The position numbers were made by a program, and so were the translations under genes. The notes beneath the pieces are model-generated. The model saw only the letters and a list, made by a program, of their open reading frames with translations, was not told where the DNA came from and did not search any database. 64,000 nucleotides of DNA, taken from assembly GCA_947561395.2 (NCBI GenBank), contig OX387182.1:50367283-50431282 (forward strand). Reading direction: 5' to 3'. Source of the DNA: Buxus sempervirens. Lineage: Eukaryota; Streptophyta; Magnoliopsida; Buxales; Buxaceae. Of this stretch, positions 32,700 to 44,600 are shown piece after piece. Position 1 is the stretch's first letter. Each line of letters starts with the position of its first letter.

Positions 32700-33944
32700 T
32701 AACCTATGCAATTATGGGCACATCTCTACACCTCTTGAACGATTATGATTATAATTAATGAATAGCGACTCCTCAATTCCAGACTCCTGAGCTTGGAGAA
32801 GACGAAGCATAAGACATAGCTCGACAACCCACAGCAGCGGATAGAAACACAAAAGAACTTTATTAGATTCGAAGAACATCTTTTATTACAGAGCGACCTG
32901 ATCCTTCAACTTCTAGCTCTGCAAAAATAAAATAAAAAATTCCTACACTCTATCCCAAGAATTAAGTACGGCGGGTTGGGCTGGTTTATATTAAGTTTGG
33001 ACTCAACCTAGTCTAAGATTCACTAGTCCAAACTCGCCCTAACCAAATTCATTAAATCCAAACCCAACCCAAACAATATCATTTGAGTTCGGACTGGGTT
33101 TGGTTTGGTTGGTACAAACAAAATGTAGTGTAAATTCTTAAAATATTTCTTTTGGTTTTTTATATGGATGCAAATGTTGGAATATCATTAATTGAAATTA
33201 TTTATTGACCTACAACGGGTTCTTAATTGGTCCCTTGAATTTGGAAAAAAAACTTAATTAATTTATTCCTTAAAAAATTATTTTTAATATAATAAGCCAA
33301 TCACATGCTCATTGTATTTGTGGTTGCATAATCTTTTTTGTTAAGGATGTGCACCCAAAGATCACATTCATTGTAGTGTATACATGTTTTTGTATGTAAA
33401 ATTATTTATTTGAGAATAAATTTATAAATTTGTTATCACATGTTACTAATTTTATGTTTTATAATTGATTACGTAACTACAAAGACAATGTAAAAGAAAA
33501 GAAAACAATAATGTATATATATGTATGAGAGTGTGCACATCTCAACTCAATTTCGGGCTTTTTGGGTTTATGGCATGAACTCTAACCCTACTTAAATTCG
33601 GGCCTTAATTGAAGCCCAGACCAAAACCAAACCCAAACTCGATGCTTATTTTAAAGCTCTACCCGAGACCCATGATAAATTAAATAATATAAAATAGCTT
33701 TCAAATAATATTTTATTAACTGAGCCTTATCCTTACCTATATCTATATTTATAGTCCTAGGGCTAGCAATGGGTCAAATACGGTATAGATTTACCATAAT
33801 CCGAATTCGAATCGAAAATGAAAAACCGATATTCGAATTCGATCCAAAATTCCAAGAATCTTTTAATCTTGAATCCAAATTTGAAACAACGGAATATCCG
33901 AAATCTAAATTCAATCCAAATTTGATCTGAATTCCCAAAGGCTA
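32700..33944. repeat. MITE-like sequences, no gene
   Basis: Near 32968-33120 and 33530-33670 are GGGTTGGGCTGG and CCAGACCAAAACCAAACCCA style subterminal repeats that could be the two ends of one element with AT-rich interior. At 33755-33945, TAGGGCTAGCAATGGGTCAA and the AATTCGAATCG runs suggest another MITE remnant. Boundaries and target duplications were not resolved. Confidence 0.35.
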
Positions 33945-34303
33945 GGGCAAATCACCTAAAAATTGATTTACAAATATAGCCATTGCTTCTGGACCTCCAA
34001 CCAATGAATAGTTGATGAACTATGGTAATAAACTTCATCTAAACCCCTTCTGCAGCCTCATGATCATCCTGATACTAGCATATTTATTGTTGCCCGTTGT
34101 AAGCCTTCTACCAAACATCAGAACCAAATGAATGGACAAGAAAGCTCTGAGTAGGCAAATGCTCTCTTAAAAAATATGGTCATATATTTTTAAGTAGAAC
34201 ATGAAGATTTTGGTAGAGTGAATAACCTTAATTGGCTCCATCTTCCTTAGGAACAAGAAGATTATAGTATTATACCTGCTATCAATCAAATGATGAACAC
34301 TTA

Positions 34304-34558
34304 ATGAAACGAAATGCAAACGCTCCCCAATTGTTCTCAAAAGGTACATTTAGAGTTGCAGAAAATGGAAGTAAAAGTACATATTCTGTAGGTATGCAGT
34401 CACTTTCTAATGCACATTTACAGGCCCACATACACGTAGAGATTAGTGAATCATCTGGGGGGTTGGAAACCTTAGGCCTTTCATTGAAGAAAATGAAGCA
34501 AAGAGTGTGTAAATTAGGTTTCTTTGACTTCCTATTGGGAGTACCATTTTTTCTTTAA
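34304..34558 (+). other. Coding-like frame, copy C, unknown
   Basis: Begins MKRNANAPQLFSKGTFRVAE and continues to KKMKQRVCKLGFFDFLLGV, matching the copy B frame with about one difference in eight residues and a two-residue insertion (GG). No domain was recognised. Confidence 0.3.
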
Positions 34559-35508
34559 ACTTGTTAATAATAGACCTTTACAGCCCTTTTTTGTCACTCA
34601 TTTTTGCTACCAATTAAATATTTCAAATTTCAGTTTTTTTTATAATATAATAGCAATAAGGTGGCTGCTTGTCATTTTTAGAGTCTTTGAAGCTTGAAAT
34701 AGTTTCTTTTTTGTTATTTTTTGCATTATTTGTAAGATTTTTTTATTAGCTTTAGGCAACTACATGACGGATTTCAAGTATTTTTTTTATAGAATTTATG
34801 AACCCTTCATTTTACATTTTGTTGATGACTAATTTATGTTCTCTTTTAAGTGCTTAAGGTTGAAATTAATCATATATAGATTCCAAACCTTAAGTGTGTA
34901 TTTATTTGATGGAATCTATAGAAAAGGAAAAGAAAATGAATTTTCCATTGAAATTTGTTTGTTTGATTCATAGGAAAGTGTGCTTCTCTGAAAATAATTT
35001 TTTGAAAGAGCTTTATTTTTCTACTGAAGGCTCTTGAAGTTTTCCACGTATAATAAGAGGAAAGCAATGGAAAAGAAAGGAAAGTTCTCTTTTACTTACC
35101 TTCCACTATTTTCCCCTTTAATCAAACAAAGTCTTCTATGTTTGGTAAGGGGAAAGCATTGGAAAGAAAAGTAAAAACGAGTACTTTATCTTCCCTTTTT
35201 AGGTTTTCCTTTCATTTTGAGAGCAAAAAATTGAGAGCTTTTTTTTTTTTTTCATTTTCTTTTGCTTTCCTACCGATTCCATCAAACAAAATACAACCGA
35301 AGGCATTTATGTGGTATTTCAAAACAATTGCTTTTTACCTTTTGAGGTGTTGAGCATGCATTAAGAAGCCACTGAAAATAATTCAAAATTTTTACTTTAC
35401 TAATAAGAGAGCCGTTTCAAACACTCTAAGAGCTCTTTTCTATGCGTCATAGTTTATCGGTTTTTTTTTTATTTAATTGAGTGATATTTCAATATAATAC
35501 TTCATTCT

Positions 35509-36350
35509 TTTTTTTTTTCGGTGGAAAGCCCAAATTAGGCGATTACATTAACAAAAAGAACATGATACAGATCAACATTTAACCTTGAATACATGAACAA
35601 ACAGAATAGAGCTGTGAAACCTGAGGTTACATAGCCGAGGACACATCGATCAACAGTAGAAGTAGTCTTAGTACCAGACAAAAACAAAGTCAGGCATGCG
35701 GCAACAGCCGAGAGACCTAATGGAAAACCATCAGGAGCGCCTGAGGAAAGGTCTGCTAACATGCGGATTTGAAGAGTCCTCAAAGGGGACAGAGTTGCTA
35801 ACTGATTTGCAACAAAACAAGGAAGGATTGGTGCTCCAATCCTTCCCGAAAATAGGCACAAAGACGATCCTACTGTTAAGGAAGCTCCTTGGAGTGTAAC
35901 TCCAAGCATCACCTGGACAGACAAAAGACGGCTAGCGGCCTTGATCGGAGACGAGTACCGTCCAAAACTATCAACAACTATTAACAAAAAACAATAACAG
36001 GATGGAGAAACAACATTAAAACCAACCCACGACCAAACACTGATGACGGTGATGAAATACCGAGGTAGAGAACGATCAAACAGATGGCAGAAACTGCTGG
36101 TCCATATAGGACCGGACTGTCGTCGACCGTCGTCGTTGCCGGCTTCAGTCTCATCTCCGTCAGTGTCGACAATGAGCTCCATCAGACATGGAACACTGTT
36201 GAAGGTGCCGCGCAACTCGAACCTCCAGAACGCTGTTGTAGGTGCCGCCTTCGATTTGTCGGAGATGGCCTTCCTCAATCACAAAAACCTCAAAACCCTA
36301 AGTTCGTCACCCTTTCGCGAACCCTAATCGCCCTGCGAAGAAATGCACAT
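35509..36350 (-). mobile_element. Non-autonomous L1-type retroposon with 17-bp TSD
   Basis: ATATAATACTTCATTCT flanks it perfectly at 35492-35508 and 36351-36367. The minus strand starts near GGGCGATTAGGGTTCGCGAA and ends GGCTTTCCACC plus an A tail. Copy B (near 27250) shows the uninserted site. A 247-codon frame (35535-36278) starts with an acidic stretch and becomes hydrophobic. It matches no known LINE domain, so it is probably non-coding sequence or a captured segment. The element at 51610-52930 is built alike. Confidence 0.85.
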
Positions 36351-36784
36351 ATATAATACTTCATTCTAGTGCATTGCAATGTCATCACATAGAATTTAAT
36401 TATGGATAAGACCTCTGGAAAACATTGTAAAAGAAGGCCCTAGAACATATATATGAATAATATTGTTGAAAATCATGCTTAACTTTCACAGGGGAGATCT
36501 ATCTTTAAGTGGTCACATTGGATTGGATTCAGTCCTTTATCTTGCCAATCCTTTGAATTCGCTAGTAGTTTGGATATTTTCTCATTTTTCTCAAACTGCA
36601 CTTTGTCATTGGATGCTCTTAGTTTAGTTTGAATATGTTTTCTCAAACACGATGAATTTGAACTTTTGTTTTAAATAGAATTTACAGTCTTCGGCCCTTC
36701 ATTTTACATTTTGTTGATGACTAAGTTTAGGTTCTTTTTTAAGAAATTAAGATTGAAATTTATCATATATAGATTTCAAACCTT

Positions 36785-37260
36785 AAGGGTGTGTTTGTTT
36801 TGATGGAATTTATAGAAAAGGAACTTTCCATTGAAATTTGTGTGTTTGGTTTATAGGAGGTGTTGTCCCCTTGGAAAGTAATTTTTTGAAAGAGCTCCAT
36901 TTTTCTATCAAAAGGCTCTTGAAATTTCCTTCTCAAAACGAGAGGAAAGCAATGGAAAGAAAAGAAAAGTGCTCTTTTAGTTTCCCTTCCACCATTTTTC
37001 ATTTAACCAAACATAGTTTTATATTTCCGAGGTTAGGTGGAAAGTAGTGGAAGGAAAAGTAAGAGAGTAATGTACTTTCCTTTCTTTTGTTTTCCTTTTG
37101 TTTTGAGAGGAAAAACTCGAAAACCTTTTAGTGGAAAAATGGTGCTTTTTTGAAAAATTACTTCCAATAAGCCCATATTTTCCTATGAACCAAACACATG
37201 GAAAGTTTTTTTTGTGTGGCTTTCCTACAGATTCCATCAAACCAAACGCAACCTATGGCA
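36785..37260. repeat. Inverted pair of hAT-like MITEs (copy C)
   Basis: Counterpart of the pair at 27665-28150, with GGTGTGTTTGTTTTGATGGA at the left end and TTCCATCAAACCAAACGCA at the right end, and purine-rich GGAAAG/CTTTCC arms between. It inherited its arrangement from before the duplication of the block. Confidence 0.6.
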
Positions 37261-37572
37261 TTTGTTTGGTATTTTAAAATAATTGCTTTTTTCCTTTTCA
37301 GGTGTTGAGCATGCATTAAGAATCCTCGGAAAATAATTCATGCATTAAGAAGCTATGGAAAATAACTCAGAAATTTTATTTTACTAATAAGAAATCCGTT
37401 TGAAACACTCCAAGAGCTCTCTTTTGTGCTCATCTCAGTTTATTGGTCTAAATAAGGACTTGTATTTCCATATCATATTTCATTCCGGTGCATTGCAATG
37501 TCATCATATAGAATTTAATGATGATCTGAAAACCATTGTAAAAAAGGCCCTATAAACCCTAAAAACATATTA

Positions 37573-37794
37573 TTGAAAATCATTAGATCATGCTTATCTT
37601 TTAGTGGACCCATGGCACCTGGTCCTGTATCTTGCCAATCCCTTGAATTCTCTGTTGCTAGTTTGAATATTTTCTCTCAAACTGCACTTTGTCATTGGAT
37701 GCCCTCCTTTTTCCCATACCTCCACAACCAGTTTCAACATGGTCCTGCATATGAGGGCGAAGCTGAGGTTGGAGAAGATGATCTAAGATCATGA
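37573..37794 (+). other. Coding-like segment, copy C second unit, unknown
   Basis: Reads MAPGPVSCQSLEFSVASLNI, FSQTALCHWMPSFFPYLH and EGEAEVGEDDLRS, then a stop. The end GEDDLRS followed by TGA is shared with copy A. The family was not recognised. Confidence 0.35.
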
Positions 37795-38172
37795 AGTACT
37801 TATCTCCACAGTTCATTGAGTGTCTGTTTTAGTAATCAGAGGTGGGAAACAATGGCTATGTTTCTGCAAGGGGATTGTGATTTTTTTCCCTTTATTACAG
37901 GAGAGCAATCTCATACCTTCTTTGCTTGTATTGGTAATTTGAACACGCTATTTATACTATCATTAATGATTAACCCCTTTAAAGAAAATTACCCCTTAAA
38001 CACGTGTTTTGCTTGGTAATTAATGTCCTTTAGTTTCAATTCATATTTACTAGTGGAAGGGCACGCGCAATGGGCGTGTAAAGATGGGGAATATATGTAA
38101 ACTAATTAAAAACTACATTACAGCAATTTTAATGTTAAGTAAGTATTATATATATGAATCAAAATAATTATA

Positions 38173-38565
38173 TCTTATATATTAAGCAGTGCGGGGTGGC
38201 GGCTTACACGGCAGCCTTGCGTTGTTCCGAGGTTGATGTTTCACCGGGCGGAGAAATTAGATTTTGGTGATATTTTCTAAAATGTTTGTAAGGTATGCAT
38301 CTAATGTGCCAATTGAGAAATTTTAGTTTTCTTTGACTGACAACAAGTCTTTTTTTTTTTTGGTAGGGAACTGACAACAAGTCAACAACGCAATCCCCTA
38401 ACAACAACTTTTAATGAGCCGGCTGACAAATTTTAGTTTAAAAAAAGAGAAATTAGCTTTTAGTGATATTTTCTAAAATATTTCAGATTTAGTAAGGTAA
38501 TGCATTTAATGAGCAACCAGATTTAGTAAGGTAATGCATTTAATCGAGTGGTTCGGCCGGTCTTC
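38173..38565 (+). repeat. Inverted copy of the Helitron 5' region (left arm)
   Basis: Starts TCTTATATATTAAGCAGTGC and GGGGTGGCGGCTTAC, then GAAATTAGATTTTGGTGATA, TTTAATGAGCCGGC, and AGATTTAGTAAGGTAATGCA (twice). The same blocks appear in reverse complement at 53040-53596. Its start also has the A/TC context of a Helitron terminus, so it could alternatively be the 5' end of a second, plus-strand Helitron. Confidence 0.75.
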
Positions 38566-38882
38566 TAAGTTGTGAGTTTAATTTTGTGCAACAGGGTTTT
38601 GGGTTTTCTCCAGCGACTAAGGAAAGGCGATTTGGGTTTCTCGCCATGATGAACGGCTAAGCATTCCCAGCTGCCCTCCCTTGTCGATTTTCCGTGTTTG
38701 GAGACTGCTGCTTCCTGGCCTTCATCCGTGTTTCGTGTTTCTTCCCCATTCCTTACCTCTAAGTCCTTGGTTTTTTCCGCAACCCGTGTTTCCTTTGTTC
38801 GTCTCTCTGTTCTTTGGTTTCCGGTTTTCTGTTGTTGTCCCCTTTTTCTGTGTTCTGGTTTTCAGTCCCCCCTCTGCCAGCT

Positions 38883-41643
38883 ATGGAGGACCTTTCAGAA
38901 AGACTTAAGAACCTTATCATACCACCTCGCCCGTCTACTACCTTCTCCCCCCCTAATGATATGCTCTCTAGGCTGGAAAAAAATTGGAGCGCTCTCTTGA
39001 TTTGTGTCACCACCGGTACCCAAGTTCACATTAATTCCATGAAGAACCTCTGCAACAGAGTGTGGAAACCTATCAAAGACATTACCACTACCTAGATATC
39101 CGAGCAAAGGTACCTTTTCAAATTCCAGTCAAAGTTCGACAGATCGAGAATCATGGAGGCTCAGCCGTGGACAATAAACGGCCACCTGATGAGATTCATC
39201 GAGATCGATAAGGAAGAAGAGATCTTCATAGCTCAACCGGAGGAAATCACAGTCTGGATGCAAGTTCACAACATCCCTCTGCGATTTAAGGAGAAGAACA
39301 TCATAGAACAGATGGTGAAGAATATGGGAAAGGTTTGGGAGATAGATTGCAACTGTGACTCCATGGCAAGTATACCTTCTGTTCGTATCTCTCTCCCCAT
39401 CAATAACCCCATCTCGGCTGGTATGTTTCTTAAAGTTGAAAAGGATAAAAAAGTGTGGATTGATTTTAGATACGAGTATCTCCCAAAAATTTGTTTTTCC
39501 TGTGGATTATTAAACCATGAATTGGTTGATTGTTCTAATCCTTTTCTCTCTGAAGATCAATCCAGATTCGATGTTTCTTTAGGCAGGTGTTTACACCCTA
39601 TATAACCGACGAATAAGAGAAGGACACGTGGTGCCTAGGTGGCTTAGTTAGGCCACGACATCAGGACACGTAGGCTTTGAATGGTTGAGCAGGCCACGTC
39701 AGTACGCATACAGAAGAATGCGGTTCGAGCCACGTAAGCCAATACAACAAAACCACAAATATCAGAAGATCGTGCCATCGGCCGTTCAAGAATAAAACTA
39801 TTTTAAGATCATGGCCGGGTGGTTATCATTCTGAAACAGAGAACTGAAGATGACCAGCCGCCATGAAGATCGTGCAAGAGTAGGACGTTGAGCAACCGTC
39901 AAGGATAGGCTATAAAAGGCACCAATTCGAAGAGCTCGAGGACACAATCCACACAACCGCAACCGGTTATTATATTATTTTGATCATCCGTGATCCTTTA
40001 TCCCCTCTAATACAGACGGATAAACTAGGACTTCTCTCACTGCTTCCAGTCGCAATGACATCTTCGACCCCTCTTTACTCCGACTAACACCAGAATCCTG
40101 CCACCGGAGAGTAAGTTGAGGCCGCCCCTGACTCGCAGTTCTGTCCTTACAGAATCCCGAGCAGCCGGTCCCAAGACTCGCTCTGTTCACGCCAGGTGAT
40201 TCGTGTATTTTCGGGTAAGCAGCAATCCAAGGTGAACCCCCTGAATTGGCTTTGCTAGCAGCCGCCCCCTTCCTCCTGCGCTTATACCCGATTACGGCTA
40301 TAAGACCAGGACAGGCCGGTCCTGCGAGCCCTGTCAGTTTCTTTTTTACTTTTGTTTCCCTTTTGAGGATTATCTGTTGTCGCTTTCGGCTATTCGGCCG
40401 ATTTAATAATAAAGGATTTGTGTGCAATTAGTTGCTTTCGCTTTCGAACACTTACAAGAACCCAAAACGAAGACCGAACCCCTAGTCTTCATACCATCGC
40501 TTGACCGATTTTATTACAGGTGACTTTCAGTACGACTGAACCGATCCCTGTTCAGATTCGGAACAGGTGCTCCGGGTCAGGAATCGACTCGAAAATCATT
40601 GTATGAAACGATACTGGCACACCCGCGTAGAGACACATCACCATCTTCGACACGTGTCCACACCGGCCCATTTTTGGAGCAACAGCAGGCTCTATAGCTC
40701 GGATATCCATATCACTCCCCTCAAGAGGAAGAACCCCCTGTTCAAGCCTATGTTGAAGTCTCCCCAGAACCTTCCGAGTTCGGGTAGCTAGTTGCCTAGG
40801 ACCGTATTGTCTCAGATGAGCCTCCCCTTGCATGAGTGAGCCCAACGGTCGGATGCTTCCTCGAGCCCTCCCCCTTTGTCGACGTCCTTTCATCCTATGA
40901 GCCCCGACGCCTCGTGCGGTGTGCCCTCCTTTACGTGTGAGATCAATACTGATAATATTTGGGTTGATTTGATCCGTAACCGTCACCCGGCCCGTGTTGA
41001 GACCCAACATACTTATATCTTAAAACGTGATAAGCCCAGTTCCGTACCCAATCCTCTAGGCTGCGTTGAAACCCAACCCACTTTGTTTCTTAACCACACC
41101 ACTCAAGCCCAACCCACACTCGTTCTAAACAAATCCACCCAAGCCAATTCTCAGAAAACCAAAAACCAAGTCCAGATGTTCACCTTCGGTTCCCAACCCT
41201 CCTTTAGCCCACCTATTCGGCCTAAATCCCCCCACCTAACCCTCAGTTTGATATCAGAAAAAATGGCCATAGATCCTCCTATCTTCCCCTATAACAGAGT
41301 CAATCCCCCCCGACCCCCCTCTTCCCAGGGGCCGGCCATCTCCATGTTTGTTGGTCAAGGTAATAGCAGCAAGTCTCCTCGGAAAAAAGGTAAAGAGAGG
41401 TTAGCCTACCCTCATAATAAGAAGATAAAATCCATTTCCTCTGGTATTGTCATTTGCAGTGACCTCCAGTCTTCTAATTTGGCCTCTCCCTCAAAGAAAG
41501 TTTGTGGGACCAATCCGGAGTGTTTTTCGGGTCTCCCGAATCCCCGCTGCATTCATGAATATTTTAGCATGGAATTGTCGAGGGATTGGACAACCCTTGA
41601 CAAAACAATATTTAAGATTTCTGATCAGAAATCTCAAGCCTAA
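38883..41643 (+). pseudogene. LINE ORF1 (DUF4283 and CCHC zinc knuckle), broken
   Basis: The start is MEDLSERLKNLIIPP. A DUF4283-type region follows (RYLFKFQSKFDRSR, EAQPWTINGHLM), then a zinc knuckle CFSCGLLNHELVDC (CX2CX4HX4C) near 39499. A TAG at 39093 interrupts the frame. A 1097-bp LTR sits after SLGR at 39587 and the frame resumes at 40690 (LYSSDIHITPLK). Further stops occur near 40789 and 40834, then an open Pro/Ser/Lys-rich tail runs to 41643 and overlaps the ORF2 start in another frame. Its normal role is nucleic-acid binding in the LINE particle. Confidence 0.8.
39588..40684 (+). mobile_element. Solo LTR, 1097 bp, in LINE ORF1
   Basis: It begins TGTTTACACCC and ends GGAGCAACA, with the 5-base duplication GCAGG on both sides (39583-39587 and 40685-40689). 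A promoter-like GCTATAAAAGGCACC near 39908 and AATAATAAAGG near 40406 fit a transcribed LTR. Joining across it restores the LINE ORF1 reading. No internal domains remain, so it is a product of LTR-LTR recombination. GC content is higher than in the neighbourhood. Confidence 0.85.
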
Positions 41644-44600
41644 TTTGGTCCTTTTGTCTGAAACCATGGCATCAGATTTAAACTCTGAAAAAAACATTAG
41701 AAAATTTGGTTTCAAAAAATTTTTTTGGTCAGCTGCTAGAGGTCTCTCAGGAGGCTTCTGGATTTTGTGGGACACTAATCTGTCTCTTGAGATTATTTTT
41801 CAGGACTCATGGCTCATCCACATGGTGATAAATCAAGGCAAGGAAAGTGAAGCTAGCATCTCCTTCATCCATGCTCATCACACGACAAGGATACAGAGAC
41901 AACAATGGATGCAATTAAGGGAAATTGCAGAAGATCAGAGTAAGCCGTGGACTCTTCTAGGTGATTTCAATGTTGTCATGGACCCGAATGAAAAGCAAGG
42001 AGGTAAGTCTTTCAAATACCAACAGGCTAAACTTCTTCATGACCTCTTATCTGATTGTCAAATGATGGAACCGTGTCCTAAGGGTTTGAAATTTACTTGG
42101 GATAATGGTAGGCAGGGACAAGGTAGAATTAAGGAAAAACTTGATAGAACTTACTGCAATTCTGAATGGATTCTTAAATTTCCTAATACTGCTATCTCCC
42201 AAGAACCTATCCTTGGTTCTGATCATAGCCCGACCCTGATTAGAACCAATCCCATTAGAGCTAACAAGCAAAAACCCTTTAGGTTTGAATTTTTCTGGAT
42301 GGAGGAACTTGATTGCGAGATGATCATTGAAAAAGAATGGAACTTAGGTAATGATCAAATGTGGTCTCTAAATGATAAACTAGAAGGTTTAGGCAGAAAA
42401 TTGAAACAATGGAACAAGGATAACATAGGCAACCTACACACAAAGGCCTTAAAACTTTTTGATGAGCTTAAAACTATCCAATCTCAACTGGAAAATAGGC
42501 AAGATAATATTCTCAATCACAAAGAAAAACTCATCAGAAGAGAGTATTTCCATGTGCTTCACCAACAGGAGATTTTGTGAGCTCAAAAATCCAGAATAAA
42601 TTGGCTTAGGGAGGGGGACCTTAATACTAAATTCTTTCATGTTTCCACCCTTAATAGAAGACAAAGAAATAAAATCTCCTATGTCAAAGATAGCAACAAT
42701 GAGATATTCACTGAATAGGAAGACATAGAAAAATGCTTTAAAGATCACTTTACCTGCATGTTTCAAGAGAACTCTTTCCCTAGGGACACTTAGAGTCATG
42801 TTCAATGGTTCACTAAAATTGATGAAGTTGATAACAGAAGTCTGCTTTTCCCTGTCTCTAATGAGGAGATATTTAAAACTGTTAAAGCCATGGGAGCTAG
42901 GAAATGTCCAGGGCCTGATGGCTACCAGGGTCTTTTTTATCAAAGATATTGGGATACTGTTGGGCCAAAAATCTGCTGTTTAGTTAAAGAATTCTTCAGG
43001 TTTGGGATTCTTGATACCGGGATGAATCATACTTTCATAGCTCTTGTCCCTAAAGTGGACCACCCTATTAGACCTAGTGATTTTCGTCCTATTAGTCTTT
43101 GTAACTTTAGTTACAAGATCATCTCTAGAATCATGGTCAATAGAATGCGTCCCCTAATGAACAAAATCATCTCCCCAAATCAAAGTGCCTTCCTTGCTAG
43201 GAGATCCATTCATGATAACATCATTCTTGCCCAAGAAGTGATGCATCATATAAGGGGTAAAAAGAAGGGGAAATCAGGGGGTTTTGCTCTCAAGGTTTAC
43301 CTCTCAAAAGCCTATGATAGGCTGAGGTGTGATCTTATTCAAAAATCTCTTGTTGATGCTGGTTTTGGTCACCACTGGACCTATTTGATTATGAAGTGTG
43401 TTACCTCTGTTACCTACTCCATCCTTGTGAATGGTACTCCCTCGGGTTGCATTGTGCCTAGTAGGGGTATTAGACAAGATGATCCCCTCTCTCCTTACCT
43501 GTTCATTCTAACCCAACAAGTCCTATCAAATCTTCTTCATGAAGCTGAGCTCAACAACAGATACCATGGGATCAAAATCTGCAGAACCAGCCCTCACCTT
43601 TCCCATCTAATGTTTGCTGATGACTTGCTTTTATTCGGTAAAGCTAATCTTAGGGAAAGTAAGCAAATGATCAACATCATCCATCACTTTTGTAAGTTAT
43701 CTGGGCATGAAATCAATGTGAATAAGACTAAATTACTGATCAGTCCTTGTGGGAAAGGCAGAGATAGGGGAAACCTAAGTAGAATTTTCGGCATCAAGTT
43801 CAAGACAAAATTCCAAAAATACTTAGGTATCCCCCTGACTAATGATAGAATAAACAATGATTTATTCTCTGAGATAACTGCAAGAATAAGTAAAAGATTG
43901 GCCACCTAGAAAGCAAACCTTTTCACCCAAGCTGGTAGACTCACCCTCATAAATTCTGTGGTGATGGGCATGCCTATCCACCTCATGTCTTGTTTTATCC
44001 TCCCTTGCAAAACCTCTGATTTTATTGAAAAAGAATCCAGAACTTTCCTTTGGGCTAAGCCCAAGAAGGAAAGAACTCTCCATACTATAAATTGGGATAG
44101 AATCTGTCTCCCCAAATCTGCTGGTGGTTTAAATGTTAAAAAAATCAGAGAGTTTAACTTGGCTTTGTTGGCTAAAAAGGGTGGGATCTCATCCTTAATA
44201 ATGATATTTGGTGGACTTCCTTCTTCAAGGCCAAATATCTGGGGGATAAATCTTTCTGTGAATCTATAGCAAAACCCTCATACTCCCAAATCTAGAAACA
44301 CCTCATCAAAACAAAAGATCTCATAGCCAAAGGTAAAGGTTGGAACCTGGCTAACGGGGAATCTATTGCTATAAAGGATACTAGTTGGATTTCCAGTACA
44401 AACACCCATATCATGCGACCGGATCTCTCCCTGATGGAAAATATCACTACTGTTGCTGACCTCCTCAATCCCCAGACAAAACAGTGGGATATTAGCATTC
44501 TTTCCAAGCTGTGAAACTAGGATATTGTGAACATGATCAAAGCTGTCCATATCAGTTGTTGCAAGCCCAAGGACTACCCTATCTGGAAAGTTGGTAAGTG

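Larger units (their letters stand above)
33945..37900 (+). repeat. Segmental repeat, copy C
   Basis: Same order as copy B: AAATCACCTAAAAATTGATT, the HTGIFIVA-like stretch (here DTSIFIVARCKPST), the frame at 34304-34558, MITEs, GPVSCQSF-type segments near 36490 and 37590, and the inverted MITE pair. It differs by the retroposon at 35509-36350 and many small changes. Direct orientation relative to B suggests tandem duplication followed by insertion of the 28.8-33.9 kb interval, or unequal exchange. Confidence 0.75.

Noticed and set aside
35535..36278. 247-codon minus-strand frame as an independent gene
   Set aside because: It lies wholly inside a retroposon bounded by an exact 17-base duplication and shows no known domain.
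39984..40427. 147-codon minus-strand frame in the 1097-bp LTR
   Set aside because: It is confined to a solo LTR and has no domain.
40552..41010. 152-codon minus-strand frame
   Set aside because: Antisense shadow of the LINE ORF1 tail and the solo LTR end; the plus strand continues the ORF1 reading.
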